Part shown: positions 10,800-18,510 of the stretch, in pieces
How positions within the stretch are numbered: position 1 is the first letter of the stretch
Layout: each line of letters starts with the position of its first letter
Source of the DNA: CAVXNP01 sp963763305
Lineage (GTDB): Bacteria; Pseudomonadota; Gammaproteobacteria; Xanthomonadales; Rhodanobacteraceae
Reading direction: 5' to 3'
Length of the DNA stretch: 64,000 nt
Assembly: GCA_963763305.1 (NCBI GenBank)
Contig: CAVXNP010000001.1
Location: 2,542,001-2,606,000 of the forward strand
The notes under the pieces: generated by a model
Database searches by the model: none
The model's input: the letters and a program-made list of their open reading frames with translations, nothing else
What the model was told of the DNA's origin: nothing
Translations under genes and position numbers: made by a program

Positions 10800-11078
10800 A
10801 TGCACATTGCCTATCGAGCCGAAAGCCTGATCGACGCGCATCTGGTCAAGGATGCGCTCGAGCGTGAGCAGATTCCGGTGTTCATTGCGGGCGAATACCT
10901 GGTCGGTGGCGTAGGCCAATTGCCGGCACGTGATTACCTGGCAGTGATGGTGCCCGAGTCGGCGGCCGTCGCGGCCGAGGGCGTGGTCCGCGAGGTCGAG
11001 CAGATCATGGCCCAGTCCCGGCTCGCCATGGGCGACCAGGACGACGACGCTCAAGCGACCGTACCGGACCCGGCGTGA
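10800..11078 (+). CDS. DUF2007 family putative signal-transducing protein
   Basis: A 92-residue soluble protein beginning MHIAYRAESLIDAHLVKDALEREQIPVFIAGEYLVGG, the typical DUF2007 opening (a PII-like beta-alpha-beta fold found next to many unrelated genes). The C-terminus is acidic and disordered. The ATG at 10800 is preferred over the upstream in-frame start because similarity begins there. The stop overlaps the GTG of apt (GTGA), implying coupling. Its role is not known. Confidence 0.78.
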   Translation: MHIAYRAESLIDAHLVKDALEREQIPVFIAGEYLVGGVGQLPARDYLAVMVPESAAVAAEGVVREVEQIMAQSRLAMGDQDDDAQATVPDPA

Positions 11079-11626
11079 GCGGACAGCCTGGCGCAGGGGC
11101 GTTGGCATGGCCGTCGCTCGCCGCGCGCATCCGCGCGGTCCCGGACTTTCCGCAGCCAGGGGTCGTGTTTCGCGACGTCAGTCCCCTGCTGGCCGACGCC
11201 ACGGCCTTTGCCGAGTGCATCGAGGCGCTGGCTGATCCCTGGCGGGGACAGCGGGTGCAGGCGGTGTGCGGGATCGAGTCGCGCGGCTTCATCTTCGGGG
11301 CGGCGCTGGCCCGGCAACTTGGCGCCGGCTTCGTGCCCATGCGCAAGCCCGGCAAGCTGCCGCCACCGGTGGTCGGGCAGGACTACCAGCTGGAATACGG
11401 CAGTGATCGGCTGGAGGTGGCCGCCGATGCGCTGCAGGCCGGCGAACGCTGCCTGTTGGTGGACGACGTGCTGGCTACCGGTGGCACCCTGAATGCGGCA
11501 CGCGCGCTGCTGGAGCGCATCGGCAGCAACCTGCTTGGCGCCAGCGTGGTGATCGAGTTACCGGGTTTGCGTGGGCGCATGCACTGGCCGCACGCGCTGC
11601 CGCTGAAATCCCTGCTGAGCTATTGA
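11075..11626 (+). CDS. apt: adenine phosphoribosyltransferase
   Basis: Purine salvage enzyme converting adenine and PRPP to AMP. It has 183 residues. IRAVPDFPQPGVVFRDVSPLL near the N-terminus, GIESRGFIFGAALA in the middle and the PRPP-binding motif CLLVDDVLATGGT (about 126-138) are diagnostic. The start is a GTG overlapping the previous stop; the alternative start in WPSLAAR would shorten the protein, though the conserved core would survive. It is probably co-transcribed with the DUF2007 gene. Confidence 0.95.
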   Translation: MSGQPGAGALAWPSLAARIRAVPDFPQPGVVFRDVSPLLADATAFAECIEALADPWRGQRVQAVCGIESRGFIFGAALARQLGAGFVPMRKPGKLPPPVVGQDYQLEYGSDRLEVAADALQAGERCLLVDDVLATGGTLNAARALLERIGSNLLGASVVIELPGLRGRMHWPHALPLKSLLSY

Positions 11627-11688
11627 GCGCGCCTTTCAGGCACTCCGGACGACAGGCCTTTTGCGGTCTGCAGTTCTAACCTGCGTGT

Positions 11689-12297
11689 CTAAGGTGTCGC
11701 GACCTCCAGCCGTTCGACGAACACCAGCTCGCAGGCACCCGCGCCGGTGTCGTCGCGGCGCATCGAGGTGTGCCATTGCCAGCCATCGGCGCGGCGCGCA
11801 TCGACCAGAAACCCCTCAAGGTGGACCAGTTGGCCTGGGCGCATCCTGGCCATGGTCGACGCGATCGCGTGGTCGGCGGGAATCAGGTGCATGTTGGCGG
11901 CCGATCGCTCCAGCTCCTGCCGCGGGACCGGGAAATGCGCGGTGCGCCAGTGCAGGAAGCGCCCGGACTGGTCGAGCTTGATCGATGCCAGTACGGACGA
12001 ATCGGACAGGCGTCCCCAGCCGAGGCCGAAATCAAAGGGTGCCAGCGAGGCCCCTTCGTCGAAGCGGTATCGCTCGCTGGCCAGCAGGCGCGCGGTCAGC
12101 TCGATGTGGGCGCGTGTGCGCAGGCTCACGTCGCCGCGTTGCAATACTGCGCCGTCGTCCAGATTGACCTGTTGCGGCGGGTCCGGCGCGAGTACGCCGG
12201 GTGGCGGCGTCACCGGGCGGTGCTTCCACGACCCCAGCGCGGCCCAGGCCAGCAGGCATCCCAGCGCGATCCAGAGTGCGCGGCGCAATGGAGTCAA
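11689..12297 (-). CDS. membrane-anchored protein of unknown function, coupled to oxyR
   Basis: About 202 residues. The N-terminus has one hydrophobic helix (ALWIALGCLLAWAALGSW), then a proline-rich linker and a soluble, presumably periplasmic domain with WGRLSDSSVL, HLIPADHAIA and GQLVHLEGFLVDARR. I do not recognise a named family. The start is inferred as a TTG overlapping the oxyR stop (TTGA); a second TTG lies nine bases downstream and no ATG is well placed. Direct coupling to oxyR suggests co-expression with the peroxide regulator, but no sequence motif links it to redox chemistry. Confidence 0.62.
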   Translation of the reverse strand: MTPLRRALWIALGCLLAWAALGSWKHRPVTPPPGVLAPDPPQQVNLDDGAVLQRGDVSLRTRAHIELTARLLASERYRFDEGASLAPFDFGLGWGRLSDSSVLASIKLDQSGRFLHWRTAHFPVPRQELERSAANMHLIPADHAIASTMARMRPGQLVHLEGFLVDARRADGWQWHTSMRRDDTGAGACELVFVERLEVATP

Positions 12298-13232
12298 CCG
12301 GCCCGTGTTGCGCGGCCGGCGCTCAGTTCGGGCTTGAGCAGGCCGGGTGGCAGTTGCGCGATCACTTCGGCGAACCGGTGCAGGAAGCCGTCCAGCGACG
12401 AGCTCTTGCGCCACACCATGGCGATCCGCCGGCTCGGCGCGTGTCCGGCGAACTCGATCAGGTGGACGTTCTCCGTGCGGGCCATCGGGGGCTTGATCGC
12501 CAGGGTCGGCAGCAGGGTCACGCCCACGTTGGCCGCCACCATCTGGCGCAGCGTTTCCAGGCTGGTGGCGCGGAAGCCCACCTTTTCGGTGGCGCCGGAC
12601 AACTGGCATACCTCCAGCGCCTGGTCGCGCAGGCAGTGGCCGTCTTCGAGTAACAGCAGGTTCTCGTCCTCCAGGTCGGCCAGCTTCAAACGGCCCTTGC
12701 GGCGGGCCAGCGGGTGCGCGTCGGGCACCGCCAGCACGAATGGCTCCTCGAACAGGAATTGCTCGTGCAGCGAGTCCTCGTGCAGCGGCAGCGCCAGGAT
12801 GCCGGCATCCAGCGCGCCCTCGCGCAGCAGCTTGATCACCTGCTCGGTTTTTTCCTCGATCAGCAGCAGCTCCAGTCGCGGAAAATGCTCGCGCACCAGC
12901 GGCACCAGGTGCGGCAGGAGATAGGGCCCCAGGGTGGGGAAAATCCCCAGGCGCAGACGCCCAGCCTCCGGGTCGCGGGTGCGCTGGGCGATCGCGCGTA
13001 TTTCGTCGACCTCGGCCAGCACGCCGCGGGCGCGCCGGGCGATCTCGCGGCCGGTCTCGGTCAGCAGCACCTTGCGCGGAGTGCGCTCGACCAGCGCCAC
13101 GCCCAGTTCCTCTTCCAGCTTGCGGATCTGCGTGGACAGGGTCGGCTGGCTGACGAAGCTGGCCTCGGCGGCGCGGCTGAAATGCCGGTGCTCGGCCAGT
13201 GAAACCAGGTACTGCAGGTCGCGCAGGTTCAT
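12294..13232 (-). CDS. oxyR: hydrogen peroxide-sensing LysR-family regulator OxyR
   Basis: LysR-type activator of 312 residues. The N-terminal winged helix-turn-helix is MNLRDLQYLVSLAEHRHFSRAA followed by VSQPTLSTQIRKLEEELG. The effector domain holds the two redox cysteines at about residues 200 and 209 in GHCLRDQALEVC, matching C199/C208 of E. coli OxyR, so this is OxyR rather than a generic LysR. It is divergent from ahpC, the classic arrangement for regulator and target. The start at 13232 is chosen because the upstream in-frame extension has no family similarity. Confidence 0.94.
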   Translation of the reverse strand: MNLRDLQYLVSLAEHRHFSRAAEASFVSQPTLSTQIRKLEEELGVALVERTPRKVLLTETGREIARRARGVLAEVDEIRAIAQRTRDPEAGRLRLGIFPTLGPYLLPHLVPLVREHFPRLELLLIEEKTEQVIKLLREGALDAGILALPLHEDSLHEQFLFEEPFVLAVPDAHPLARRKGRLKLADLEDENLLLLEDGHCLRDQALEVCQLSGATEKVGFRATSLETLRQMVAANVGVTLLPTLAIKPPMARTENVHLIEFAGHAPSRRIAMVWRKSSSLDGFLHRFAEVIAQLPPGLLKPELSAGRATRAG

Positions 13233-13286
13233 GCGGGTACGTCCGGCCCATAGGTGCGGGCTATGAGTGTGATGGCAACAATCAAT

Positions 13287-13315
13287 TTGAACAATGGCAG
13301 ACGGCTGCGTAACCT
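13287..13315 (+). promoter_or_regulatory. candidate sigma-70 promoter for ahpC
   Basis: In the oxyR-ahpC divergent region, TTGAAC (13287-13292) and TAACCT (13310-13315) are separated by 17 bases. This fits a housekeeping promoter pointing to ahpC. The flanking A/T-rich stretch just upstream would be a sensible OxyR site, but I could not make out a convincing match to the spaced ATAG-type OxyR pattern. Confidence 0.4.
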
Positions 13316-13413
13316 TGCCCTGGTAACACGGCCTGCACGGCCGCAATGTTCCACTTTTTTGTTAGTCCAACGCGCCATTCACGTGGCCCAACAAGCAACC
13401 AGGAGAGTCCGAC

Positions 13414-13953
13414 ATGCTGACCATCGGCGACAAGTTCCCGCAGTTCAACGTTCCCGCCACCGTCTCGATCGAAAGCCTGGACAAGGCCTTCTCCAACATC
13501 GACAACAGCACCTACAAGGGCAAGTGGCTGTGCGTGTTCTTCTACCCGAAGGACTTCACCTTCGTCTGCCCGACCGAGATCAAGGGCTTCTCCGACGTCA
13601 ACCAGCAGTTTGCCGACCGTGACTGCCAGGTGCTGGCCGCCAGCACCGACAGCGAGTTCGTGCATCTGGCCTGGCGCAAGGACCACAAGGACCTGCGCGA
13701 CCTGAAGTTCCCGATGCTGGCCGACATCAAGAAGGAACTGGCCCAGTCGCTGGGCATCCTCACCGAGGACGGCGTCGCCCAGCGCGCCACGTTCCTGGTC
13801 GATCCGGAGGGCGTGATCCGCTTCGTCTACGTCACCGACGGTTCGGTCGGCCGCAATCCGCAGGAAGTCCTGCGCGTGCTCGACGCCCTGCAGACCGACG
13901 AACTGTGCCCGTGCAACTGGAACAAGGGCGAAGAGACCCTGCACGTGGCCTGA
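13414..13953 (+). CDS. ahpC: alkyl hydroperoxide reductase subunit C (typical 2-Cys peroxiredoxin)
   Basis: Cytosolic peroxidase of 179 residues that reduces hydrogen peroxide and organic hydroperoxides. The peroxidatic cysteine is C52 in FYPKDFTFVCPTEI. The C-terminus has ELCPCNW, giving two candidate resolving cysteines (about C165 and C167), which is unusual next to the single one of E. coli AhpC but seen in the AhpD-linked branch. A strong Shine-Dalgarno (AGGAGA) lies eight bases before the ATG. It is divergent from oxyR and followed by a strong terminator and then ahpD. No ahpF is in the window, so AhpD or a thioredoxin may be the reductant. Confidence 0.95.
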   Translation: MLTIGDKFPQFNVPATVSIESLDKAFSNIDNSTYKGKWLCVFFYPKDFTFVCPTEIKGFSDVNQQFADRDCQVLAASTDSEFVHLAWRKDHKDLRDLKFPMLADIKKELAQSLGILTEDGVAQRATFLVDPEGVIRFVYVTDGSVGRNPQEVLRVLDALQTDELCPCNWNKGEETLHVA

Positions 13954-14100
13954 TCGGCTCCTGCCGACCGCACGTTCGCTGTACCCCGCAGGCCGGCGCT
14001 CCCCCTCCCGGGAACCTGGCCGACAGAAACTTTCGTGGCTCCTGCAGCCGGAAAGATGTCTGCTGGCCAGGCTCCCTAGCTGACCTGCGGGTTCCCCGCC

Positions 14101-14132
14101 GGCGGCGAAGTCCGCTTCGCCGCCGTTTTTTT
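14101..14132 (+). terminator. rho-independent terminator between ahpC and ahpD
   Basis: A perfect 10-bp stem, GGCGGCGAAG (14101-14110) with CTTCGCCGCC (14115-14124), a four-base loop and then G plus seven T's. It lies about 150 bases after the ahpC stop and about 60 before the ahpD start, so it should separate or attenuate the two transcripts. Confidence 0.9.
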
Positions 14133-14189
14133 GCCCGGCGCCTGCGCGCGCATCACGTCGCTCCCGCCCTTCCCATCAGAGGTATCGCC

Positions 14190-14729
14190 ATGAGTCTTGC
14201 CGATCTGAAAAGCCAGTTGCCCGATTACGCCAAGGACCTGCGCCTGAACCTGGAATCCGTGCTCAGCGAAGGCGGTGCTCCCGGCTTGAGCCGCAAGCAG
14301 ATTGCCGTGGTTGCCCTGGCCTGCGCGATGGCCGCGCGTTACAAGCCGCTGACCGCGGCGATCGCCGAGGACGCGGCCGAACACGCCAGCGCCGAAGAGC
14401 TCAACGGTGCCCGCGTGGCGGCCACCATCATGGGCATGAACAATATCTATTACCGCTTTCTGCACCTGGTGAACGAGCCCGAATACGGCACGCTTCGCGC
14501 GGGGCTGCGCATGAACGCGATGATGAATCCCGGCGGTGACAAGGTCGATTTCGAGCTGGCCTGTCTGGCGGTCTCGGCGATCAACGGCTGTGGTTCCTGT
14601 CTGGAGTCGCACGAAAAGACCTTGCGCAAACATGGCTTGTCGGCACAGCCGATCCAGAGCGCGGTGCGCATCGCCACCGTGATCCACGCCACCGCGGTGG
14701 CGCTGGAGCAGGCCGACGTCGCCGGCTGA
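14190..14729 (+). CDS. ahpD: alkyl hydroperoxide reductase AhpD (CxxC carboxymuconolactone decarboxylase fold)
   Basis: Disulphide reductase/peroxidase of 179 residues that recycles AhpC in several bacteria. The catalytic motif NGCGSCLESHE is present (C134 and C137, histidine at 141). The all-helical AhpD fold is suggested by the family phrases ALACAMAARYKPLTAAI and MGMNNIYYRF. The ATG at 14190 follows AGAGGTATCGCC. It sits downstream of ahpC, but a strong terminator lies between, so its expression may depend on read-through or its own promoter. Confidence 0.93.
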   Translation: MSLADLKSQLPDYAKDLRLNLESVLSEGGAPGLSRKQIAVVALACAMAARYKPLTAAIAEDAAEHASAEELNGARVAATIMGMNNIYYRFLHLVNEPEYGTLRAGLRMNAMMNPGGDKVDFELACLAVSAINGCGSCLESHEKTLRKHGLSAQPIQSAVRIATVIHATAVALEQADVAG

Positions 14730-14761
14730 TCCGGTCGGTCGGCGATCGTTCCGAAGGGGGT

Positions 14762-15438
14762 TGGCTCGGGTCGTGATGGGCTGGTGGTGATCCTGGGGCC
14801 ATCGCGACTGAAGTCGCTCCTACAGTGATTGGGGCGGCGCGGCGGTTGGGCTTGTGCGGTGGCCCTGTGGGAGTGGCTTCAGCCGCGACGGGCTGGTGGT
14901 GATCCTGCGGCTATCGCGACTGAAGTCGCTCCTGCAGTGATTGGCGGCAGCGCGGCGGCTGGGGCTTGTGCGGTGGCCCTGTGGGGGTGGCTTCAGCCGC
15001 GACGGGCTGGTGGTGATCCTGCGGCTATCGCGACTGAAGTCGCTCCTACAGTGATTTGGGGCAGCGCGGCGGCTGGGCTTGCGCGGTGGCCTTGTGGGGG
15101 TGGCTTCAGCCGCGACGGGCTGGTGGTGATCCTGCGGCTATCGCGACTGAAGTCGCTCCTGCAGTGATTTGGGGCGGCGCGGCGGCTGGGCTTGCGCGGT
15201 GGCCTTGTGGGAGTGGCTTCAGCCGCGACGGGCTGGTGGTGATCCTGCGGCTATCGCGACTGAAGTCGCTCCTACAGTGATTGGCGGCAGCGCGGCGGCT
15301 GGGGCTTGCGCGGTGGCCCTGTGGGAGTGGCTTCAGCCGCGACGGGCTGGTGGTGATGCTGCGGCTATCGCGACTGAAGTCGCTCCTGCAGTGATTGGCG
15401 GCAGCGCGGCGGCTGGGGCTTGCGCGGTGGCCCTGTGG
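14762..15438 (+). repeat. tandem array of about six ~113-bp REP-type units
   Basis: Each unit carries GGAGTGGCTTCAGCCGCGA and, about 40 bases on, the imperfect inverse TCGCGACTGAAGTCGCTCC, plus a G/C-rich spacer containing GCGCGGCGGCTGG. The second motif starts at about 14802, 14914, 15028, 15141, 15254 and 15368, so the period is 112-114 bases. Copies differ by a few substitutions. The paired inverted motifs resemble the bacterial interspersed mosaic arrangement of REPs. Long open frames that cross the array are artefacts of its regular length and composition. A single copy of the second motif recurs at 57453-57471. Confidence 0.9.
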
Positions 15439-15687
15439 GGCGGTTTCGGCGCTGGTCCTGACTCGGCGGCCGTGTGCAATCACACCTGCGATGTGGGTCC
15501 GGGGCCGGAGCATTCCGGCGCTTGCCGTGGTCACGCCCGTGCGGCGCCATTGACGCAGTCTTTCGGCCGGACGCGGTATGGGTAGGGGTCTCCTGCCGGC
15601 CGATCGCCGACCATGCCTTATGGCACTGGGTTGCCGAACCAGCCGCGGCCTAGGTTGGGAGGTTCTGTCCCCACATAGAGAGTGCCC

Positions 15688-18363
15688 ATGCGACCGATCG
15701 TCCGACCGCTCATGTTCACCGCGCTGGCCGCCTGCTGCGCTACCGCGCTGGCCGCCACCGACCAGGTGCCGCACGGCAAGCTGCCGCGCTGGGCCACGCC
15801 CGAGTCCTACCAGCTGTCGTTCAAGGTCGATCCGGCCAGGCAGGATTTCTCCGGCACCACCGCGATCAAGGTCAAGCTCGACCAGGCCTCGGACCACATC
15901 TGGCTCAACGGCCGTGAGCTGAAGGTATCGAAGGTCACCGTGACCGATGCCAACGGCAAGCGCATGCCGGCCAAATACGTCGACGTTGCACCGAAGGAAG
16001 GCGTGGTGCGGGTGGACTTCGGCAAGACGCTGCAGCCGCAGGAGCTGACCCTCACCTTCGATTACACAGCGCCGCTGAACCAGCAACTGCAGGGCCTGTA
16101 CAAGGTCAGCCACGAGGGCCAGCCGTACGCGATGACGCAGATGGAGCCGATCAGCGCGCGCTTCGCGTTCCCCGGTTTCGACGAGCCGGACTTCAAGACC
16201 CCCTACGACATCAGCCTGACCATCCCCAAGGATGAAAAGGGCGTGGCCAACACCGCCCAGGTCAGCGAAAAGCCCGCCGGCGACGGCTGGAAGACGCTGA
16301 CCTTCTCCAGGACCAGGCCGCTGCCGACCTACCTGGTGGCGTTCGGCGTGGGGCCGTGGGACATCGTCGACGGCCCGGCCATCGCGCCGGACGACTACCG
16401 CACCCAGCCGCTGCCCTTGCGCGGCGTGGCCGCCAAGGGCGAAGGCCACCGCATGCAGCACGTGCTGGGCGAGACGCCGAGCATCATCCACGCGCTGGAG
16501 GACTACTACGGCTTCGGCTACCCGTGGGACAAGCTGGACCTGCTGGCGGCGCCGGACTTCTCCGCCGGCGCGATGGAAAACCCGGGCCTGGTCACCTTCC
16601 GTGACTGGCTGCTGCTGATCGATCCGGATTCCCCGGCCAATTACGTGCGCGGTTCGTTCAACGTCACCGCGCATGAGCTGGCGCATCAGTGGACCGGCGA
16701 CACGGTGACCATGGACTGGTGGAACGACCTGTGGCTGAACGAGGCGTTCGCCACCTGGATGCAGCAGAAGGTGACGCAGAAAGTGCACCCGGAATACCGC
16801 GCCGACCTGGACCGCGTGCGTGGCGCCGAAGGCGCGATGACCGGCGACAGCCTGGTCACCACGCGCAAGATCCGCCAGCCGATCACCGGCAATGGCGACA
16901 TCGAGACCGCCTTCGACGGCATCACCTACCAGAAGGGTGCGGCGGTGCTGGGGATGTTCGAGAACTACGTCGGCGAAGACACCTTCCGCCAGGGCATGCG
17001 CTCGTACATCCGGGCACACACGTTCGGTAATGCCACCGCCACCGACCTGGTCGATTCGATCGCTACCGCGGCGGACAAAGGCGCCGACTTCAAGCAGGCG
17101 TTCATGAGCTTCCTCAACCAGCCAGGCGTGCCCTACGTGAGCACGCAACTGGCCCAGCAGGACGGCAGGACGGTGCTCAAGTTGAGCCAGAGCCGCTATC
17201 TGCCGGTGGGCAGCAAGGGCGATGCCGACCACGTGTGGGGCGTGCCGATGTGCGTGCGCTATGGCACCGCCGACGGCAGCAAGGTCAACTGCGAGCTGCT
17301 GGACAAGGCCCATGGCACGATGGCGCTGCCCGGCGCCAGCGCCGGCACCTGGGTGATGCCCAACGCCAACGCCCGTGGCTACTACCGCTTCAGCCTGGAC
17401 AAGGGCGCGCTGAAGCGTCTAAGCAGCGAGGTGTCCGCGCTCAGCGACGCCGAGCAGCTGGCCTATGCCGACGCGGTCGATGCCAGCTTCCACCATGGCG
17501 ACATCGATGCGGGCGACGTGCTCGCCGCACTGAAACCGCTGACCTCGTCGAAGACCCGCGAAGTGGCGCTGGCGCCCCTGCGCAGCTTCAACTGGATCTA
17601 CGACGACCTGGCCAGCACCGATGCGCAGCGTGAGCGACTGGCGCAGTGGGCGCGTGACGCCTACCTGCCGCGCATGCAGCAGCTGGGCTACCACCGCCAC
17701 GATGGCGAGCCCGATGGCGACTCGTTGATGCGCAGCACCCTGGCCTCGTTCCTCGCCTTGCAGGTCAAGCTGCCGCAGGTGCGCTCGGCGCTGCTCAAGC
17801 AGGGCGAGGCGGCGCTGCAGAGCAAGGATGGCCACCTGAACCTGGATGCGGCCGATCCGGACCTGCTCGATACCGCCCTGGGTGTGGCCGTGCAGGAGCA
17901 CGGCAAGAGCGCGGTGGACAAGCTGATCGAGGCGTTGCCGAAAACCAGCGATCCGGCTTACCGCAATGCCATGCTGTCGGGCCTCAGTGACGTCGCTGAT
18001 CCGGCGTTGCGCGAGCGCGTGCGGAACCTGGCGCTGGACAAGAACGTCAAGGTCGGCGAAATGGCGGCTCTGCTGATGGGCGGCCGCGAGACCCAGGCCG
18101 GGCGCAACTCGATGTGGACCTGGTTCGTCGGTCACTATGACCAGGTGCTCAACCGTACCGGCAGCTTCTCCGGCGGCCGGCTGCCTTACCTGGCTGGCGG
18201 CGGTGGCTGCTCCAAGGCCGCGGCCGATCGTCTGCAGGCGTTCTTCAAGCCGCGCCTGAAGGACGTCACCGGTGCCGAGCGTGGTCTGGCCCAGACCACC
18301 GAGGCGACCCTGCTCTGCGCCGCATTGAAGGACAAGCAGGACGCCTCAGCCATCCTGCGCTGA
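15688..18363 (+). CDS. M1-family zinc aminopeptidase, secreted
   Basis: A metallopeptidase of about 891 residues that removes N-terminal amino acids from peptides. It opens with a signal peptide (MRPIVRPLMFTALAACCATALAA), so it probably acts in the periplasm. Catalytic signatures: the exopeptidase motif GAMEN (about residues 294-298) and the zinc site HELAHQWTGD (about 329-338) with the third ligand in LNEAFATW (about 350-357). A C-terminal helical ERAP1-like domain follows. A GTG six bases upstream is an alternative start, but the ATG sits at better distance from the purine-rich AGAGAG. The gene is followed by a strong terminator. Confidence 0.92.
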   Translation: MRPIVRPLMFTALAACCATALAATDQVPHGKLPRWATPESYQLSFKVDPARQDFSGTTAIKVKLDQASDHIWLNGRELKVSKVTVTDANGKRMPAKYVDVAPKEGVVRVDFGKTLQPQELTLTFDYTAPLNQQLQGLYKVSHEGQPYAMTQMEPISARFAFPGFDEPDFKTPYDISLTIPKDEKGVANTAQVSEKPAGDGWKTLTFSRTRPLPTYLVAFGVGPWDIVDGPAIAPDDYRTQPLPLRGVAAKGEGHRMQHVLGETPSIIHALEDYYGFGYPWDKLDLLAAPDFSAGAMENPGLVTFRDWLLLIDPDSPANYVRGSFNVTAHELAHQWTGDTVTMDWWNDLWLNEAFATWMQQKVTQKVHPEYRADLDRVRGAEGAMTGDSLVTTRKIRQPITGNGDIETAFDGITYQKGAAVLGMFENYVGEDTFRQGMRSYIRAHTFGNATATDLVDSIATAADKGADFKQAFMSFLNQPGVPYVSTQLAQQDGRTVLKLSQSRYLPVGSKGDADHVWGVPMCVRYGTADGSKVNCELLDKAHGTMALPGASAGTWVMPNANARGYYRFSLDKGALKRLSSEVSALSDAEQLAYADAVDASFHHGDIDAGDVLAALKPLTSSKTREVALAPLRSFNWIYDDLASTDAQRERLAQWARDAYLPRMQQLGYHRHDGEPDGDSLMRSTLASFLALQVKLPQVRSALLKQGEAALQSKDGHLNLDAADPDLLDTALGVAVQEHGKSAVDKLIEALPKTSDPAYRNAMLSGLSDVADPALRERVRNLALDKNVKVGEMAALLMGGRETQAGRNSMWTWFVGHYDQVLNRTGSFSGGRLPYLAGGGGCSKAAADRLQAFFKPRLKDVTGAERGLAQTTEATLLCAALKDKQDASAILR

Positions 18364-18383
18364 GCGTAACGGCAGGACCGACC

Positions 18384-18420
18384 AGGCCGGGCGATGCGTC
18401 GCCCGGCCTTTCTCGTTTTT
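18384..18420 (+). terminator. rho-independent terminator of the M1 aminopeptidase gene
   Basis: An 11-bp stem, AGGCCGGGCGA (18384-18394) with TCGCCCGGCCT (18399-18409), loop TGCG, followed by TTTCTCGTTTTT. It begins 20 bases after the stop. Confidence 0.88.
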
Positions 18421-18510
18421 GGCGGTAGCGTCCCGGTGGCAGCGCCGGCAGCCTGGCAGGTCGGCTTGCCCGTACACTGTGGCGGCCATGACGGCACAGG
18501 GGGTCCGCGC

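Noticed and set aside
14762..15438. CRISPR array
   Set aside because: Spacing is regular, but the whole unit is repeated, including the spacers, and no cas genes are present.
14829..15585. Repetitive plus-strand open frames inside the REP array
   Set aside because: They arise because the unit lacks stops in one frame; they read as repeated GWLQPRRAGGDPAAIATE and have no start signals.
15106..17313. 735-residue minus-strand open frame spanning the REP array and the M1 peptidase gene
   Set aside because: It is antisense to the peptidase and runs into the repeats, where the repeated segment HRASPSRRAAANHC is a product of the array, not a protein repeat.
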